Source: Pocillopora verrucosa (Eukaryota > Cnidaria > Anthozoa > Scleractinia > Pocilloporidae). Taken from it: a DNA stretch of 64,000 bases. Every line of letters begins with the position of its first letter. Position 1 is the stretch's first letter. This document shows, one piece after another, positions 1-12,171 of the stretch. Below the pieces are notes generated by a model. The model ran no database searches. It saw nothing but the letters and a program-made list of their open reading frames with translations, and had not been told where the DNA came from. Location: positions 4,167,938 to 4,231,937 of the forward strand of contig NC_089312.1 of assembly GCF_036669915.1 (NCBI RefSeq), read 5' to 3'. A program made the translations under genes and the position numbers.

Positions 1-1138
1 GCTGATCTGCGACTGGTACTTTAGAGAAGACCGGCATAAAAGCCCCTGTGGTACCTAACTTGGAAAAGCTCATTTAATAAACTTTATTCAGCTGAACAAA
101 GTTGAGTTCTGAACAGAAATCCGAAAACCGAAAACTAAGCGCGTATAACTCAATTAAGATATTTTTATAAAGAGGGCATAAAACAAATAAACCATGTTAT
201 GGTTTTAAGATGACTTCCATGCGATGCTTTATCCAATAAACATCCGAATTTTAAGGTTAACAATCTTTTCAAATCCGGGCTAGAAATTTTACTTTTGTCT
301 GAGTTTTAAGAATAGGGACAAAGAAACAAACTGAAAACACTAGCCTTACTTGAGCCGAATTATCTTTGCGTGAAATTATCCCATTCATGGTAGGATCTAA
401 GTCACAGATCATTTTGAATTCCTTTCTAAACATTCGTATTCAAGGATAAGAAACAAAATAGCGTATGGTGGCATGACTCGACAGGTTTCGTTTTGTGTTA
501 TCAACGGCCTTTTGTCTTTGGTTGCCATGTCGAATTGAACACGTTCTTTGAAATAACAAAGTGTGGCTGTTTGACAATGATAAAGTGAGTTTATGCTTCA
601 TTGTGAAATTATATAACTTTTAACGTCGGAGTTTACAAGCTAGAATTATTCTGTTTGATAAACGCCCTCTCGGTTTGTGGCAGATTGTGTCTAAATTGTT
701 AGATCGATCCGCGAAACCAATCTACCTGTAATCCAAGAACGAAGAAGCCAGCGAATCGGCCACGCTGCCCGCTTGAACGAAGACTGCAAATTCAATTGGT
801 ATATTGTTTTTATTGTATGAATAAACACTTAAATAAGCTACTAAACTATACAACTTGGTTAATCCCTGTTAAATTCTTATTTCAATATGTCCATTAAAGC
901 GATAATAATCCTTTAGTCCCGGTTCTTAGAAACGACTTACTACACAGACTCACCTCTGCTACACAAATTTAATTTGTCCCAATAAATGAAAAGTAAAAAA
1001 ATGTTATAAAGGGTCGAGCCTCTTTTATGGCGAATAAGTGATTCGTGTTTTATCGACATTAGTGTATGGAAATGAACATCTCGGCTAGGTGAAATTTGAT
1101 GTCTGCGTATCTTGGGAACAACAACAGAGCAATTCTCA
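1..1138. other. 3' flank of the Sox-like gene, no gene seen
   Basis: No supportable coding region is visible here; short open frames lack recognisable domains. A possible poly(A) signal for the neighbouring minus-strand Sox gene (AATAAA on the minus strand) sits at 808-813, which would give a 3' UTR of roughly 325 nt. That assignment is inferred from the motif and distance only. Confidence 0.4.
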
Positions 1139-1864
1139 CTAATATCCAACATCAGGTCTCATCATAACAAAATCCATGGACGATCTTGGGATGCCCGTTC
1201 TGCTGTCAATGGCAGTTGGGGCGTGAACTAAGGATGAGGATTCTGGTAAAACGCTTCGATGATGAACCACATGTCCAACTTGCATAGAATGCGACATAGA
1301 TGGATGATGGCTTGAGTAAGCTATGGGAGGTCCGCAAGATATTTCTCTGCCAACAAGCGGTAGATGGGTCGAACAAGGTCCTTTTATTTCTGTCATAGGC
1401 TGCACAACCGGGTAATGAGGAGCGAAATGGTAAGGCGGAGGAGGCTCCGCTAATGTACAGTTTCCTGAGCAATTGCTAAAAATAGGACCTGAAGGCACCA
1501 AATGGCCTGGCGGTAATGGGCTACAAAGCGACGAAGAGGGCGGATATCCCATCCCACTCATATCATGATAGCCATAAGGATTTAAACTTTGCGTTTTCAA
1601 CTTGGGTGTAGCCTTAGGCTTCCTTTTAGGCTGATATTTATACTCTGGGTGATCCTTCTTATGTTGTTCCCTCAGTCGTTTCGCCTCTATTACGTACGGA
1701 TCTTTCGCTTCAGGCGAGAGTGCGTTCCATTCAAGTCCAAGCCGCTTGCTTATTTCCGAATTCAACATTCGAGGGCATTCCTCTGCGATGCGCCGTCTCT
1801 CTTTACGCGACCAAACCATGTATGCATTCATGGGCCGTTTTATGTGCTCACTGGGTTTTGTCAT
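1139..1864 (-). CDS. SoxB-group (SoxB2/Sox14-21-like) HMG-box transcription factor
   Basis: This single-exon frame encodes about 241 residues. An HMG box occupies roughly residues 8-78, with the Sox signature RPMNAYMVW near residue 10 (Tyr where most SoxB proteins have Phe), the NSEISKRLG segment and a basic KYQPKRKPK tail. Sox boxes bend DNA in the minor groove in the nucleus. The start was set at 1864, the first in-frame ATG. The open frame extends upstream to a TTG at 1900 but has no ATG there, and the chosen N-terminus [12 protein letters not shown] strongly resembles the vertebrate Sox14/Sox21 N-terminus. The C-terminal part is rich in Pro, Ser and His, which would suit a transactivation or repression region. 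The frame ends in TAG. SoxB2 rather than SoxB1 is an inference from the N-terminus; membership of SoxB is more secure. Confidence 0.93.
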   Translation of the reverse strand: MTKPSEHIKRPMNAYMVWSRKERRRIAEECPRMLNSEISKRLGLEWNALSPEAKDPYVIEAKRLREQHKKDHPEYKYQPKRKPKATPKLKTQSLNPYGYHDMSGMGYPPSSSLCSPLPPGHLVPSGPIFSNCSGNCTLAEPPPPYHFAPHYPVVQPMTEIKGPCSTHLPLVGREISCGPPIAYSSHHPSMSHSMQVGHVVHHRSVLPESSSLVHAPTAIDSRTGIPRSSMDFVMMRPDVGY

Positions 1865-1937
1865 TCTTGTTGATCTATTTTCAAGTGGTACAGTTTCCAA
1901 AATGTCGATGCGAATTCACCGCCAAGTGGTTGGTAAT

Positions 1938-1976
1938 ACAGTGAGTGCGGTCACCCTGAGAAGTTGGCTTTTATAG
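1938..1976 (-). promoter_or_regulatory. TATA box and initiator of the Sox-like gene
   Basis: On the minus strand TATAAAAG occupies 1975-1968. A TCACTGT initiator-like motif follows, with its A at 1942, about 33 nt from the first T of the box. This would give a 5' UTR of about 78 nt before the ATG at 1864. The spacing is standard for a TATA/Inr core promoter. No experimental start is available. Confidence 0.5.
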
Positions 1977-4900
1977 GTCGTCCAAGCCTCTCGTTTGTGG
2001 ATAGGGCCACTTGGAATGAAAAGAAACCACGTTATGAACAATGGAGGGTCTCAATGAGCTCCCACAGAAGTGGTTTATTATAAGAATCTTGACGGGTATA
2101 AATTATTGATTTGGTAGAAGAATGGGTTACCCACATGAATTTAACGAGCAAGAGTTCGATAGAACAATAGAAACTAGAGAACGTTGATGAATAATTAACA
2201 GAGCACGATGTCTTGTAAGATGAGTAAATGGGGAAAGAGACTGGTGGCGGGAACTCCCATGGATTGAGTGAATTCATGGTTTAAAGAACTGTTAAAGACG
2301 AGTGTTTCCTTAGAACGTTTTATTTATTAATTCACAATGAACAAAAAAAGGAAGAAAAATATCTTGTCTGGTGTACTATCTGGTACTTAAGGGTTTCAAA
2401 ACTAAGGTGACTCCAAATCGTTGCTCAAGAGACTGACTAAAATAGTTGGATGATTTTCGGCAAATACGCGCGGCGCCGAGGATATTTAAGCTAAGCCCTA
2501 CAAACACGCTGTCTGCTGTGCTAATTAGCATTAAAGACGTCCTTGTTTTGACGTTGAATGAACAGATAACAAAAAAAGTTTTGCATAGGAAGGAGTTGTG
2601 TTTACAAATGACCCACTGTGACTTGAAAGGTTCAAAGCTAGTTTTTATTTAAAACACAATATTTAACATGAGGCCAATTTTCACTGTTCATTCAGTACGT
2701 GTGGCTTATCTCTACCGAATGAACTTGCCCACACACTAAACAATGTATCACGACTCTCATAATCTTTATTCAAAGTACAGAAGTTCGCTTTTTATTCACA
2801 TGGACAAAACCAGTTTTATTATGGAATTGTTCAAGCCCTAAACGGTAATAAAATTTACGAGAGGGCCACAAAGACCTAGTTAAAATTGCACTCTTTGTTT
2901 CACTCAAGCATTAAATTTGTCTTACGAAAGGATATTAACATACACTTTTAAAACCCCTTCATTTTGACTTTAAAACGACGTCTGGCAGCGGGTGGTTTTT
3001 ATTTCCTTTTAGGTGAGTGTGACAAGACCCATTTTAATGCAATTTTCTCGGCTTGTCAAAGGTTGAGTTTCTATTTTTTTTTTCACTAGCTATAATCTGG
3101 GCATTTCAATTACTGTGTACACAATACCTATACGAACCTAGATATCGCGTCAGACGGGCGTATTCAAGGCCGCGCCGACGTTTGAATTAAGAGCATTTAC
3201 TTATCAGACGTTCAAACATTATTCATTGTGAATTACGAAAATGCGCGCATCCTGTACACAATTTGCGTTAAGTAGGTTAACACTTAGGTATATATCTCGC
3301 GCGTGAGGTGGAAATCTACATGCCTGCTGGGTACTTGAAAAAGTTAAAAGAATCAGCTAAGCGTGAACATGGCTCAACAAGTTAACAAAGCGATCTGGAA
3401 TTACATCTTCATTGAAGGATCAGATATGGAAATAATAAAGGAAAACACGTGCCGGTTCTTCTTTTCAGCTGGCGGTTTCCCAAAATTTATCCACTTCCCA
3501 AAGGCAACGAATATGTCCCTTTGTTAAGACGTTTTAACCCGAGGAAAAAAAAATGGGAAACAAATTGCATATTCTCTTTTTAGTAACTCGTTTTCGAAAA
3601 AATATAATAGTTGCCACTTTTTCAAGCAAATCGATTTCTGCAAGACAAAAGAGAGGATAATTTTCTGTGTCTACTCGGTACAACATAAACAAGACAATAC
3701 TGGCTTTTGAACGAGCCATTAAAGGCCTCGGTGTATGGCAGGTGTTGAGATCGTGTTCCCATGGATCGAGTTATAGAAATGCCACAATAGCTTTTGTTTT
3801 AAGATTCGCTACGAAGTTTTGCCAAATTTACCACAACAACTTACGCTCTTTGAGCTGCAAATGGAACATGACTTTGGTCAGGATTAATGGGTGGAGCATA
3901 GTTTTTATTTTTAGTCACCATAATTATTAATATCTTAACACAATGTCAGCAGAACACATAAATATAGAGAGCTTTCCAACATGACACGCGGTATCCCGTC
4001 GAATTTCCTCATGAAATCCACGTTGCCAAGTCGTAGGACACAACCGAGACCTCTTTTGATTTTATTTTAGACCAACTGCTACGAGACTCCACCGGCAACT
4101 GCAGGAGGAAATTTGACAAATGAAAACATCGAATTAAATGGCGAAAATCTCTGGTGTCTCACAGCGGATCACATGTTTAACAGCGTGACTAGAATAACAT
4201 TTTGCACACGGAAATTTTCGACTTGTGGCGTATTTAAATCATTCTAAACGTTTTACCAACTTCAAAGTTGGACAACAATTGTCTTGGAAAGAGATAGACC
4301 GTTTAAAATCGATCTGGCCATTTTGAGCGATAAGAAATGACGTTGTCGCTCAGGATAGGAAGAACACAGACCGGTACGACGAAACAACACGCGGGAAAAA
4401 TATTCAGGTATTGTCTTGACAAAACTAATTGTATAATTGGAATTTAATTTGAATCACGTTTTCTGCAATTATTAATCTGATATGTTGATTATTTTCCCTC
4501 GTTTTGTTACGACTAAGTTAAAGAACACAAAAATAACGCTACTTTTGAAAGCTGCTGAACAAAGGCCTAAACTTTTATTTTGAATGCTACAGTTTTAGAT
4601 ATGCGGTAATAGTATATAAAAATTGATTTCTTTTCTCATAGCCTCCGAGCACAACCAAATGTATCGGAAATAATATCAGCTTCTATTAAATTTTACTGAT
4701 AAAAAAATGCAATGTTTTTGCCAGTCGTTCAACAAAGTGCTTAATTCTATTGATGTTTAGTGGACAGTATCATCAGTCAAAAGACAACTTTAACTTTGAA
4801 AATGTTTAATCAACATTTCACACCGTATTGTTTAAAGAGTGTTAACTTTAATGCACAGAGACATCTCAGTCCTTGTTTTCAAGTATGCTCCTCACTCCTA

Positions 4901-7900
4901 AATTAAATTTGTGTATCAAAACTCAAAATCATCTCATAAACTTGTCACTGGGATTCAAAGGAATCTCAAAAGGGAAAAAGTCACCCGTGCGAATTTTCGA
5001 AAATAAACAAAAAACTAACTGCACCTACTTGAAAGAAGTTGACGTAAGGTTGACAGAAGAATATAGAAAGTCCAGTGACAAATGGAATGAGACAATGGTG
5101 GAAATGAAGGACCATTTGTTAGAAATTCATAAACGTAATCGCGGGATTGAATTAAATAGTAAATATAACGTCTGACTAACCAGACACTAGTCGTTGACTC
5201 GGTTAGAAAATACGGTAGTCGTTACAAATTTAACTATTTTTTTTTTCTTGTAATTGATATCGAGTTAAGAGATACTCCTTTACTGGAGGATAGTTTCGAG
5301 ACAGAGAGCATGTTTGAGGATTAAGTTTTGTTCACTCCTACATTCTAAACGTCCTAACGGGACTTTGTTTCAGGGTGCCCTCACCGAATGGAAATTAAAA
5401 CGTACCAGAACCTGTTGTCACTGCTTTCAACTTTTGGTGGCTACCCGTTTTTCGCATTTTCACCGACATAAATAAAAAAGAAAATGCATTTTCATCAACA
5501 TGAATAAAAAAGAAAATGCATTTTCACCGACCTGAATAAAAAAGAAAATGCATTTTCACCGACCTGAGTAAAAAAGAAAATGCATTTTCATAAATTTTTT
5601 TCAAGAAAAGCTAGCCAACATTCGCTGTTGTGTCAAGAAGTTGATTGTATTTCTGGAAAGGGCTTCACCCGAGCCAACTGATGTAAATTGACATCTACAT
5701 CGAAATAATTGTTTCACTTACCTGGCCAAAAATTCAGGATTTAGAGTGATTGTAATTCATTTAAAAGTGCAAGGTACCGAGTCGGCTGTGTTGCTCAAGA
5801 AGACAAAAAAAAGCAAAGGAATAATGAGAGACAAGACGTCATCGTTTTCAAAAAAACAAAAAAAAAAAAAACAAAAAAAAATCTCCACAGCGTCTGTCAT
5901 GCTTGGGAATCAGTGCAAATTTGATGAAATTTTCCATCTTTTCTTTAGATAGAGAATGAAACTTTTAAAATATCATGATTGTCATATGTTGGGACTTATA
6001 TGTGAGGGCGTACTGCGTTTTTCTTAAAACCTTCTTTGTATTGTAGATGAAAAATTCCTTGCTACATTGACCTTGGGTTTGAACGGATCATTGAGACAGG
6101 CTAGACATTTATATCCTTTATATTTTTGGCAGTTCTTAAAAGTATTTTCTATCGAATAAAGGCAAGGAGACAGAAAACTTCAGATGTCTTATAAAAATCA
6201 CTTCGTTTTTTGCCTTCGTAAATAAATTGACGGAGAACAGTGCGACTCCGTAACAAACGGAATTTCTCCTCATCGTGTCGTTTTCAAGATATGAACTGAT
6301 TGGAAAAATATTTCTAGTAAGTATGGTTACAAAGAATACATTGCGACTTGTTATGTATCAGTTTAATCCTTTCCACTTTCCATAGAATCGACTGAGAAAG
6401 AAAAACAGATACTGTTTAATAGAGTGACGCGCTAATGTTAGTTTACGTAAAACCCGTTCTGATCTTGGCCAGATTTCGCGATGTGCAATCACTTAGTAAG
6501 CGACCTTTTGCAGTTAAGGTTTTGTATCCAGCTTTAAAAATGAGACATTCAATTTACTTTCATAAGATTCAGTTACTATTTTCCATCAGTCAAAAGCGAA
6601 GAATACGTGATTTATGTTGCTAGAAAAGAACAGTACTCAATTGCCTTACAATATCTTTCTTTCCCTTTTTTAAATCAGGGTCACCACAATCTATGATTCA
6701 GTTTTTGACTCATCGTAAAAAAAGAGATATTTTTCAGAACGAATGATCCGTTTCTGTAGCAATATCTTCACCTTGGACAACCCGTAAAGTCACTTATTTC
6801 CCATTGTTTACGCTCATGCATCTCTTGAATAATCAAAGGCTTTCAATAAACCACTTCAAAATATGACAATGGAAAACTTCAAAACGTAACAAATACCCCT
6901 ATTATGGTTTGCTTAAGTGTTTTAAAGAAAACTCTCTGTAAAGTTTTGCAACTAAATCATACGCAGGACTGATCCGGAAACAAAAAAAATTGAGCGAGCT
7001 ACAAAATGAAGGAAAGTAAGGAAGATATAGTGCATATCGTAACAGCTAAATTAAGAATGAAGGCGGTACACAATCTTATTCTGTGACCAGTTGTATGGAC
7101 TTCATAAACGGCGTGCTCCACTTGCATGCTAATTCTGCGGAGCCAAAAAAGTGTTAATTCCCCTCTCCGTAACCGCTTAGATCGAGTTAAAGTAGAAATT
7201 GTCTTTTAAGTTGATTACATAAATTTCAGAAGTGTTAGCTGGATTAAGAGAGCCGCAACAATTTGAAGTTCATGATATTTCTAACAAACTGAGGTCATTG
7301 TTGTTAAATTCCTTTCATTTAAATCTAAGAATATGTCTAGACATCAATAGTTAGAAAAATATTTCAGGTTGTTATGGGTTTCCTAGAGAATCAGAAATAT
7401 AGCATGTTTCGAACGTTTCGAAATTCAGAAAAATTATCCAACCTGTGCTCATACAAGACCCTGAGAATAAAAGCAATCCAGGGCATTCTTATTGTAAACT
7501 GTATAAACAAAAACTCACTGTCTAGCAATCCTGGCAAAATTTAGATACAAACTTAATCAAATTAAACGCCAGTTGATTAAGTAATCATTAAAATATATTT
7601 GTTAAAGTCAACGAAGCTTTCTTTAAATAAAATTAAAGGTAGTTTCTAGGTACAATTTAATAATAGAACGTCATTACCGCTTTATGTCTTCGGCTTCTCT
7701 TTACGAGCTGCCAGGGTTCGATCAAGTTGTTTGGCAATGTAATGACTTTTCGAGAGTCAAATAAGAGACCTTCACAAAATTCCCAAAATGGCAGTCTATT
7801 ATTGCACTGACCTTCATAAAAATAGTTTATATATTGTTGGCAGACATCGGTTTCTTCTGAACTTCCTAGACAAGTTCGTACTTCTTCAAACCACCTGTTA

Positions 7901-10900
7901 GCTGCATTGTGTTGAAATTCTTGTGACGAGGAAAGTTCAAATGAAACAAGTAAAGTCTTGTTTGATTGACAGAAAAAAAAGGAGACCTTTAGAAGTCAAG
8001 GTGAAAGTGACAAAGCTCTTTCTGTTCACCATTGTGCTGTCTATTTGTATTGTCTATTCGAGACATAAAATAAATACCTTATTGTACTGTGCGGATGCGG
8101 TCTTATTTCGTGGTGGTAAGTAAGCAAATCAATTAGGGCAGAGAAATGGCTGTTTTTGAAACAAAGAACCACTACTCTACTAAGGATATCCTTTTCAAAG
8201 TGCTTGCAAAACCTTACTTGTTCCCACGCCAATAAAACCAGTGCTTTTACGAAATATCTTTTATTTTTGGTGAATTAGATTCAATGTCGAATTAAAATCT
8301 AACTTTTAGTCTCAATTACTGAACTTCCCATAAATTATGAAGTTTTTTGTTTCAAAAATTGAAATTTTGTTTCATTCAAAATGCGCTTATTTGAGCAAAA
8401 GAGACCATTCAGATCTCATTCGAAATTTCTCATACGTAATTGACAGACCCAGGTTGGTGAAAAAAAGGAAAAAAATATCACATTAGAGAACATGCAAAAT
8501 TCAAGGGGTTCGTTGAACTGAATACATTTTATTGATTATCCACAGCTATTTTATTGAATTCAATTATAATCATTACAAGCACCTGACTACAGCCACACTA
8601 CAATGTAATGACGACAAAATGTATCTGAAAACCCAGCCTTGAAGCGATGAGTTAACAACTATAATATCAGTGCGAAAGGTAACGCTGCTATGCGCTCGAT
8701 CTCAAAGGTAATAGTTTCTTGACCATATTCGTTTACAGCGGACAGTTATTTAGTTTGGTGAGGAGAAATAAGATTCTTTTGATTAAAATTGCGCAGAGAT
8801 TCGTGTTAGAAATATTAAATGGAGAAACGTTGAAATACAGAAGATTAAAAGATTGCGAGCAGTTTCCGTATCTTCAAACAGAAAGCTTGTTTACCTAGTT
8901 TCTTTGACTCACAAATAGAAATTTCTTGTTATATCAGAAGAGGTAGGTGTTAATTAACTATTTTTTTTCGCTTGCGCTGCTTATTATCATGCTGCTTTGG
9001 ATTCCTTGGTGAAGATAAGGTTATCAGTGGTTTTTATGTCATTAGACAACATGACGCTACAAGGCAGGCAGCTTGTAAAGCGAAGAACTCATACAGGTGA
9101 AGCACATTTATAGTCGCGAGAATGGAGGTTTTTTTCAGCTGCCTTCTGCCGGAAAGAGTGCTAGGAAAATCTAAAATGGCTATCTATGTAAGCAAATGTA
9201 TTTTGTGTATGTATGGAAACAGGTGTGTAAATATAGTCACATTAATATCCATCCTGATCATTTTCATCTTAGTAACTCTTTCAATATATACACTGTTGGT
9301 ATAGGAACTTTTGAAAATACATGAGCTTGGTAGAGAGAGAGAGTATTGAATATTTTATTGTGGCTATCGAAGTGTGTTGGTATGGTTCGAGCTACTAATT
9401 TATCTTTGTTTCAAAACTCTCTGTAATAATCATCATAGAATTACTTTCGATTTACTGACGAATTGTTTTCAAAACAAAATCAATTGTGAAAAGTGTCAGA
9501 CTTTTGTTCCACGAAACTAGTTTGGCAAGGACTGTCACTACAATGTTTTCTTCAAAAACAGTCAATGATCTTACGGAAAGTATTATTCACTCTCATCGAC
9601 GATTCATTCATGTACGAAGATTTACTTCTGTTCATTAAGTAAACGGCGAGGAAAGTAATTGTGAGTAAATGCAAGTTGTTTATTCTGAAGTTGTGATAAT
9701 TAGCTCGTTTTTTTGCCGCAATGGCGTGTGTAAATCTGGTCTTTCCTCCACAAAAGCTAAATTCGAATGAGACACACCAATGAGACAAAAGGGGATTTAA
9801 TGCGGCTTATTATCATTTAATTCCTTCAGTTTCTGTTGCCCAATTTACGGTACAAATTGAACGGCCTTGGAAAGACTCACCGAGAACGTATATCTGTTGC
9901 AGAACTGAAATTAAAACTTCGCTCGCCCTTTCACTAAAAACAAATTGTTTGAGAGAATTCAGATATTAAATGAATGAAAGTTCCATCGATTAGTTCAATT
10001 GTAACCAAATACCTCACGTTTTAACTTTCTAGGTACTTTTTATGGACGATCAAAATTTATTACAGACGGTTTTTAGGCCGCTTGTCAACCAACGTAATGA
10101 CACTATTGCATTAACAAATTCATTTTGAAACCAATATTTTTCTCTCAACCAAAGTGATCTGAGAGGGAGAAAAGAGAGGATTAATAAGTTATTCATCGGC
10201 TTGAGGTAGTGACCGACGTCTTTGCTAGAAAAATACAGCCCAGCTGGAAAAACGAGATATATTTATGAAAAATAGCAACGAAGGTAGGGATGTACTCGGC
10301 GACTCACGAAAGCATTACCGTTGCCCGTAAGCAGAGACAGGAAAATACGTACCGCGTAAAGAACCAATGAGATTGCAGGATCCGTTACCGTGCCCTCTGA
10401 GAAAAAAAATAATACTGCTTATCTTGCACTTAAAATGGAAAAGTACTTTATGTTAGGCTTTCAGGGAAAAAAAAAACCTTTTGATTAAAATTTTACTTAA
10501 ACCTGTTGAACAGCTGTATTGTTGTATTGTTCTTACTTATAATGTCAATATACCATAAATTGAACCTTTTATTGCTACAAAACCTTTCTAGCTATTCGAC
10601 ACGAAATGAACACATTAAAACACTGATGAATAGCGACCTCTCGTCAAAAATAACCAGCGTACTCTAGCATTATAAGTACAGTATACCACTCGTGTTGAAA
10701 CTTACTATTAATTTGATACTCAGCTGAGTACAAATAACCATTTAGAAAGAATTAGCATTTTGTAAACGTTAAGAATGAAGGATTTGCGTCAGCTACAAGT
10801 TTTCCACGGGGATACCTGCTTTTTTTTTTTTTTGCTAAAATAATGTTGTCAGCTTGTAATTCGCTCAGTTGGTAAAAGTTTATCTTGGATTGTTTCCTAT

Positions 10901-11140
10901 ATTTTTAGCTTTTTCATATTTTGCTTCAGGTTAATGGGAAAGTAAGTATATCGAAAATTTTCTAACCGTAATAAAACCAATGATAAAATTGCCCGTCGCT
11001 TGTTGTGATTAATGCAGAAATATTAAAGATGCGCGTTGATAATACGATACAAAAAGAATGAAAGTGTCATCTCTTCTACTCCTGGGTTGAACTTCTTCCT
11101 ACTCTGCTGTACAAGTTCACTTATTTTTGGTGCATTGCCT
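1977..11140. other. gene-poor interval between the Sox-like and GPCR genes
   Basis: About 9.2 kb of AT-rich DNA contains only short open frames without recognisable domains. A 32-bp tandem repeat at 5454-5591 is the main structured feature. Developmental Sox genes often have distal enhancers, so regulatory DNA may be present, but nothing here can be identified as such from a single sequence. Confidence 0.5.
5454..5591. repeat. four-copy 32-bp tandem repeat with palindromic junctions
   Basis: Units start at 5454, 5486, 5518 and 5550, and a 10-bp partial fifth copy follows. Each unit runs from GCATTTTCA through a variable CCGAC/TCAAC segment to AAAAAAGAAAAT. At each internal junction GAAAATGCATTTTC forms a perfect 14-bp palindrome. 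Substitutions are confined mostly to the central segment of the unit. Confidence 0.85.
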
Positions 11141-11168
11141 CTCTAAGTGTTGTTCACTCTAGCTGCTT

Positions 11169-12125
11169 TTAATTTTTTAAACGGCATCTCAAAAGTTTTA
11201 GAAATTCCACTCGGAAAGACCTGTTCATCACGCCATATATGAAGGGGTTTACGGCACTTGAGATGTAAGCAAAGTAGGTGTAAGCCAAGTACATCCGTCG
11301 GTCGAACCATTTGTTCCTCATAATATCCATTAGATCTATGACAATGCATGGTATCCAACAAAGGAAGAAAGCCAAGACAATTGCAAACAGGGTGCGGGTG
11401 ACAACAATCTCTGCTGGATTAAGGCTGTTGAGAGAGGCCCTTGACATCTTCCAAGTGGCCAGTCGACGGAAGTGCTTTCGTATTCCAGTGAACACCTTCA
11501 CATAGCACCATACGATTACTACAGCAGGCAGTAATACGAACAAGGCGCTAGAAACAATGGTGTATACTTGTGCTGTCAGCATGCTACGGTACACGTTAAC
11601 GCAGATGGTCTTTCCAGGGTGAAAAATGAATAAGTTGCCATGCTGCCCAAATGTTATGCTGCTTAGGATTCCCAGTGATAGTAAACTAGCTGCGATTATC
11701 ATCAGAGAAGTGTAGCCGGTCGTGAAGACTTTTTTGTACAAATCTGGCTTTAAAACTCGATAGTAGCGATTTACAGCTGTCATTGCCATCATCTGAAGCG
11801 AAAGGAATGCCAAAAAGAGGGTCAGAAATCCTTGAAAGTGGCAGAGGAATTCCCCAAAGATCCATTCTCCAGCAATAAGGGCACTTTCTGACAGAGGCAT
11901 GGATGTAATGGACATTGAGATATCACACACCGCCAGTGTCAAAACAAATATATTTGTCACTGACCGTAGGTTATTGTTCTTAAAGAATGCAATGCATAAA
12001 AGTACGTTTCCAAAAAGAGCGGCCAGGTTTATAACGAGGAGAGGTGCAACATCCACGGCTATCTGAAAAGTTGATCGATTGCTCAATGTGTTGGGAAAGT
12101 GCGGTTGAGAAACATTGTCTTCCAT
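11169..12125 (-). CDS. class A (rhodopsin-like) G-protein-coupled receptor
   Basis: This intronless frame encodes 318 residues with seven hydrophobic segments. Visible family landmarks are GN at 39-40 in TM1, LAVCD (Asp68) in TM2, Cys95 before TM3 paired with Cys175 in the second extracellular loop, NRY at 119-121 in place of DRY, CWIP at 256-259 in TM6 and NPFIY at 293-297 in TM7, followed by a basic helix-8-like tail. N16-R-S is a probable N-glycosylation site in the short N-terminus. The protein should sit in the plasma membrane and couple to G proteins. NRY followed by YRVLKP resembles melatonin-receptor-like orphan receptors common in cnidarians, but the ligand cannot be read from sequence. 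The start is the first ATG and the length is normal for a small class A receptor. Confidence 0.92.
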   Translation of the reverse strand: MEDNVSQPHFPNTLSNRSTFQIAVDVAPLLVINLAALFGNVLLCIAFFKNNNLRSVTNIFVLTLAVCDISMSITSMPLSESALIAGEWIFGEFLCHFQGFLTLFLAFLSLQMMAMTAVNRYYRVLKPDLYKKVFTTGYTSLMIIAASLLSLGILSSITFGQHGNLFIFHPGKTICVNVYRSMLTAQVYTIVSSALFVLLPAVVIVWCYVKVFTGIRKHFRRLATWKMSRASLNSLNPAEIVVTRTLFAIVLAFFLCWIPCIVIDLMDIMRNKWFDRRMYLAYTYFAYISSAVNPFIYGVMNRSFRVEFLKLLRCRLKN

Positions 12126-12161
12126 GTTGATAAACGCGTTTTTTCTGTGGGTGAAGTTGAA

Positions 12162-12171
12162 CCTTTTTATA
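12162..12171 (-). promoter_or_regulatory. candidate TATA box of the GPCR gene
   Basis: TATAAAAAGG on the minus strand lies about 37-46 nt upstream of the GPCR ATG and would leave a very short 5' UTR. A second candidate, the near-palindromic TATATATAG at about 12407-12416, lies further upstream and could serve either strand. Which of the two is used, if either, cannot be decided from the sequence. Confidence 0.3.

Noticed and set aside
1865-1900. N-terminal extension of the Sox-like frame
   Set aside because: It begins with TTG, has no in-frame ATG, and the downstream ATG matches the usual SoxB2 start.
4885-5175. Plus-strand frame of about 96 residues with a charged helical C-terminus
   Set aside because: No recognised domain, no promoter or partner exon; could be a decayed element fragment, but cannot be supported as a gene.
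5454-5591. CRISPR-like direct repeats
   Set aside because: Units are contiguous without spacers and the genome is eukaryotic.
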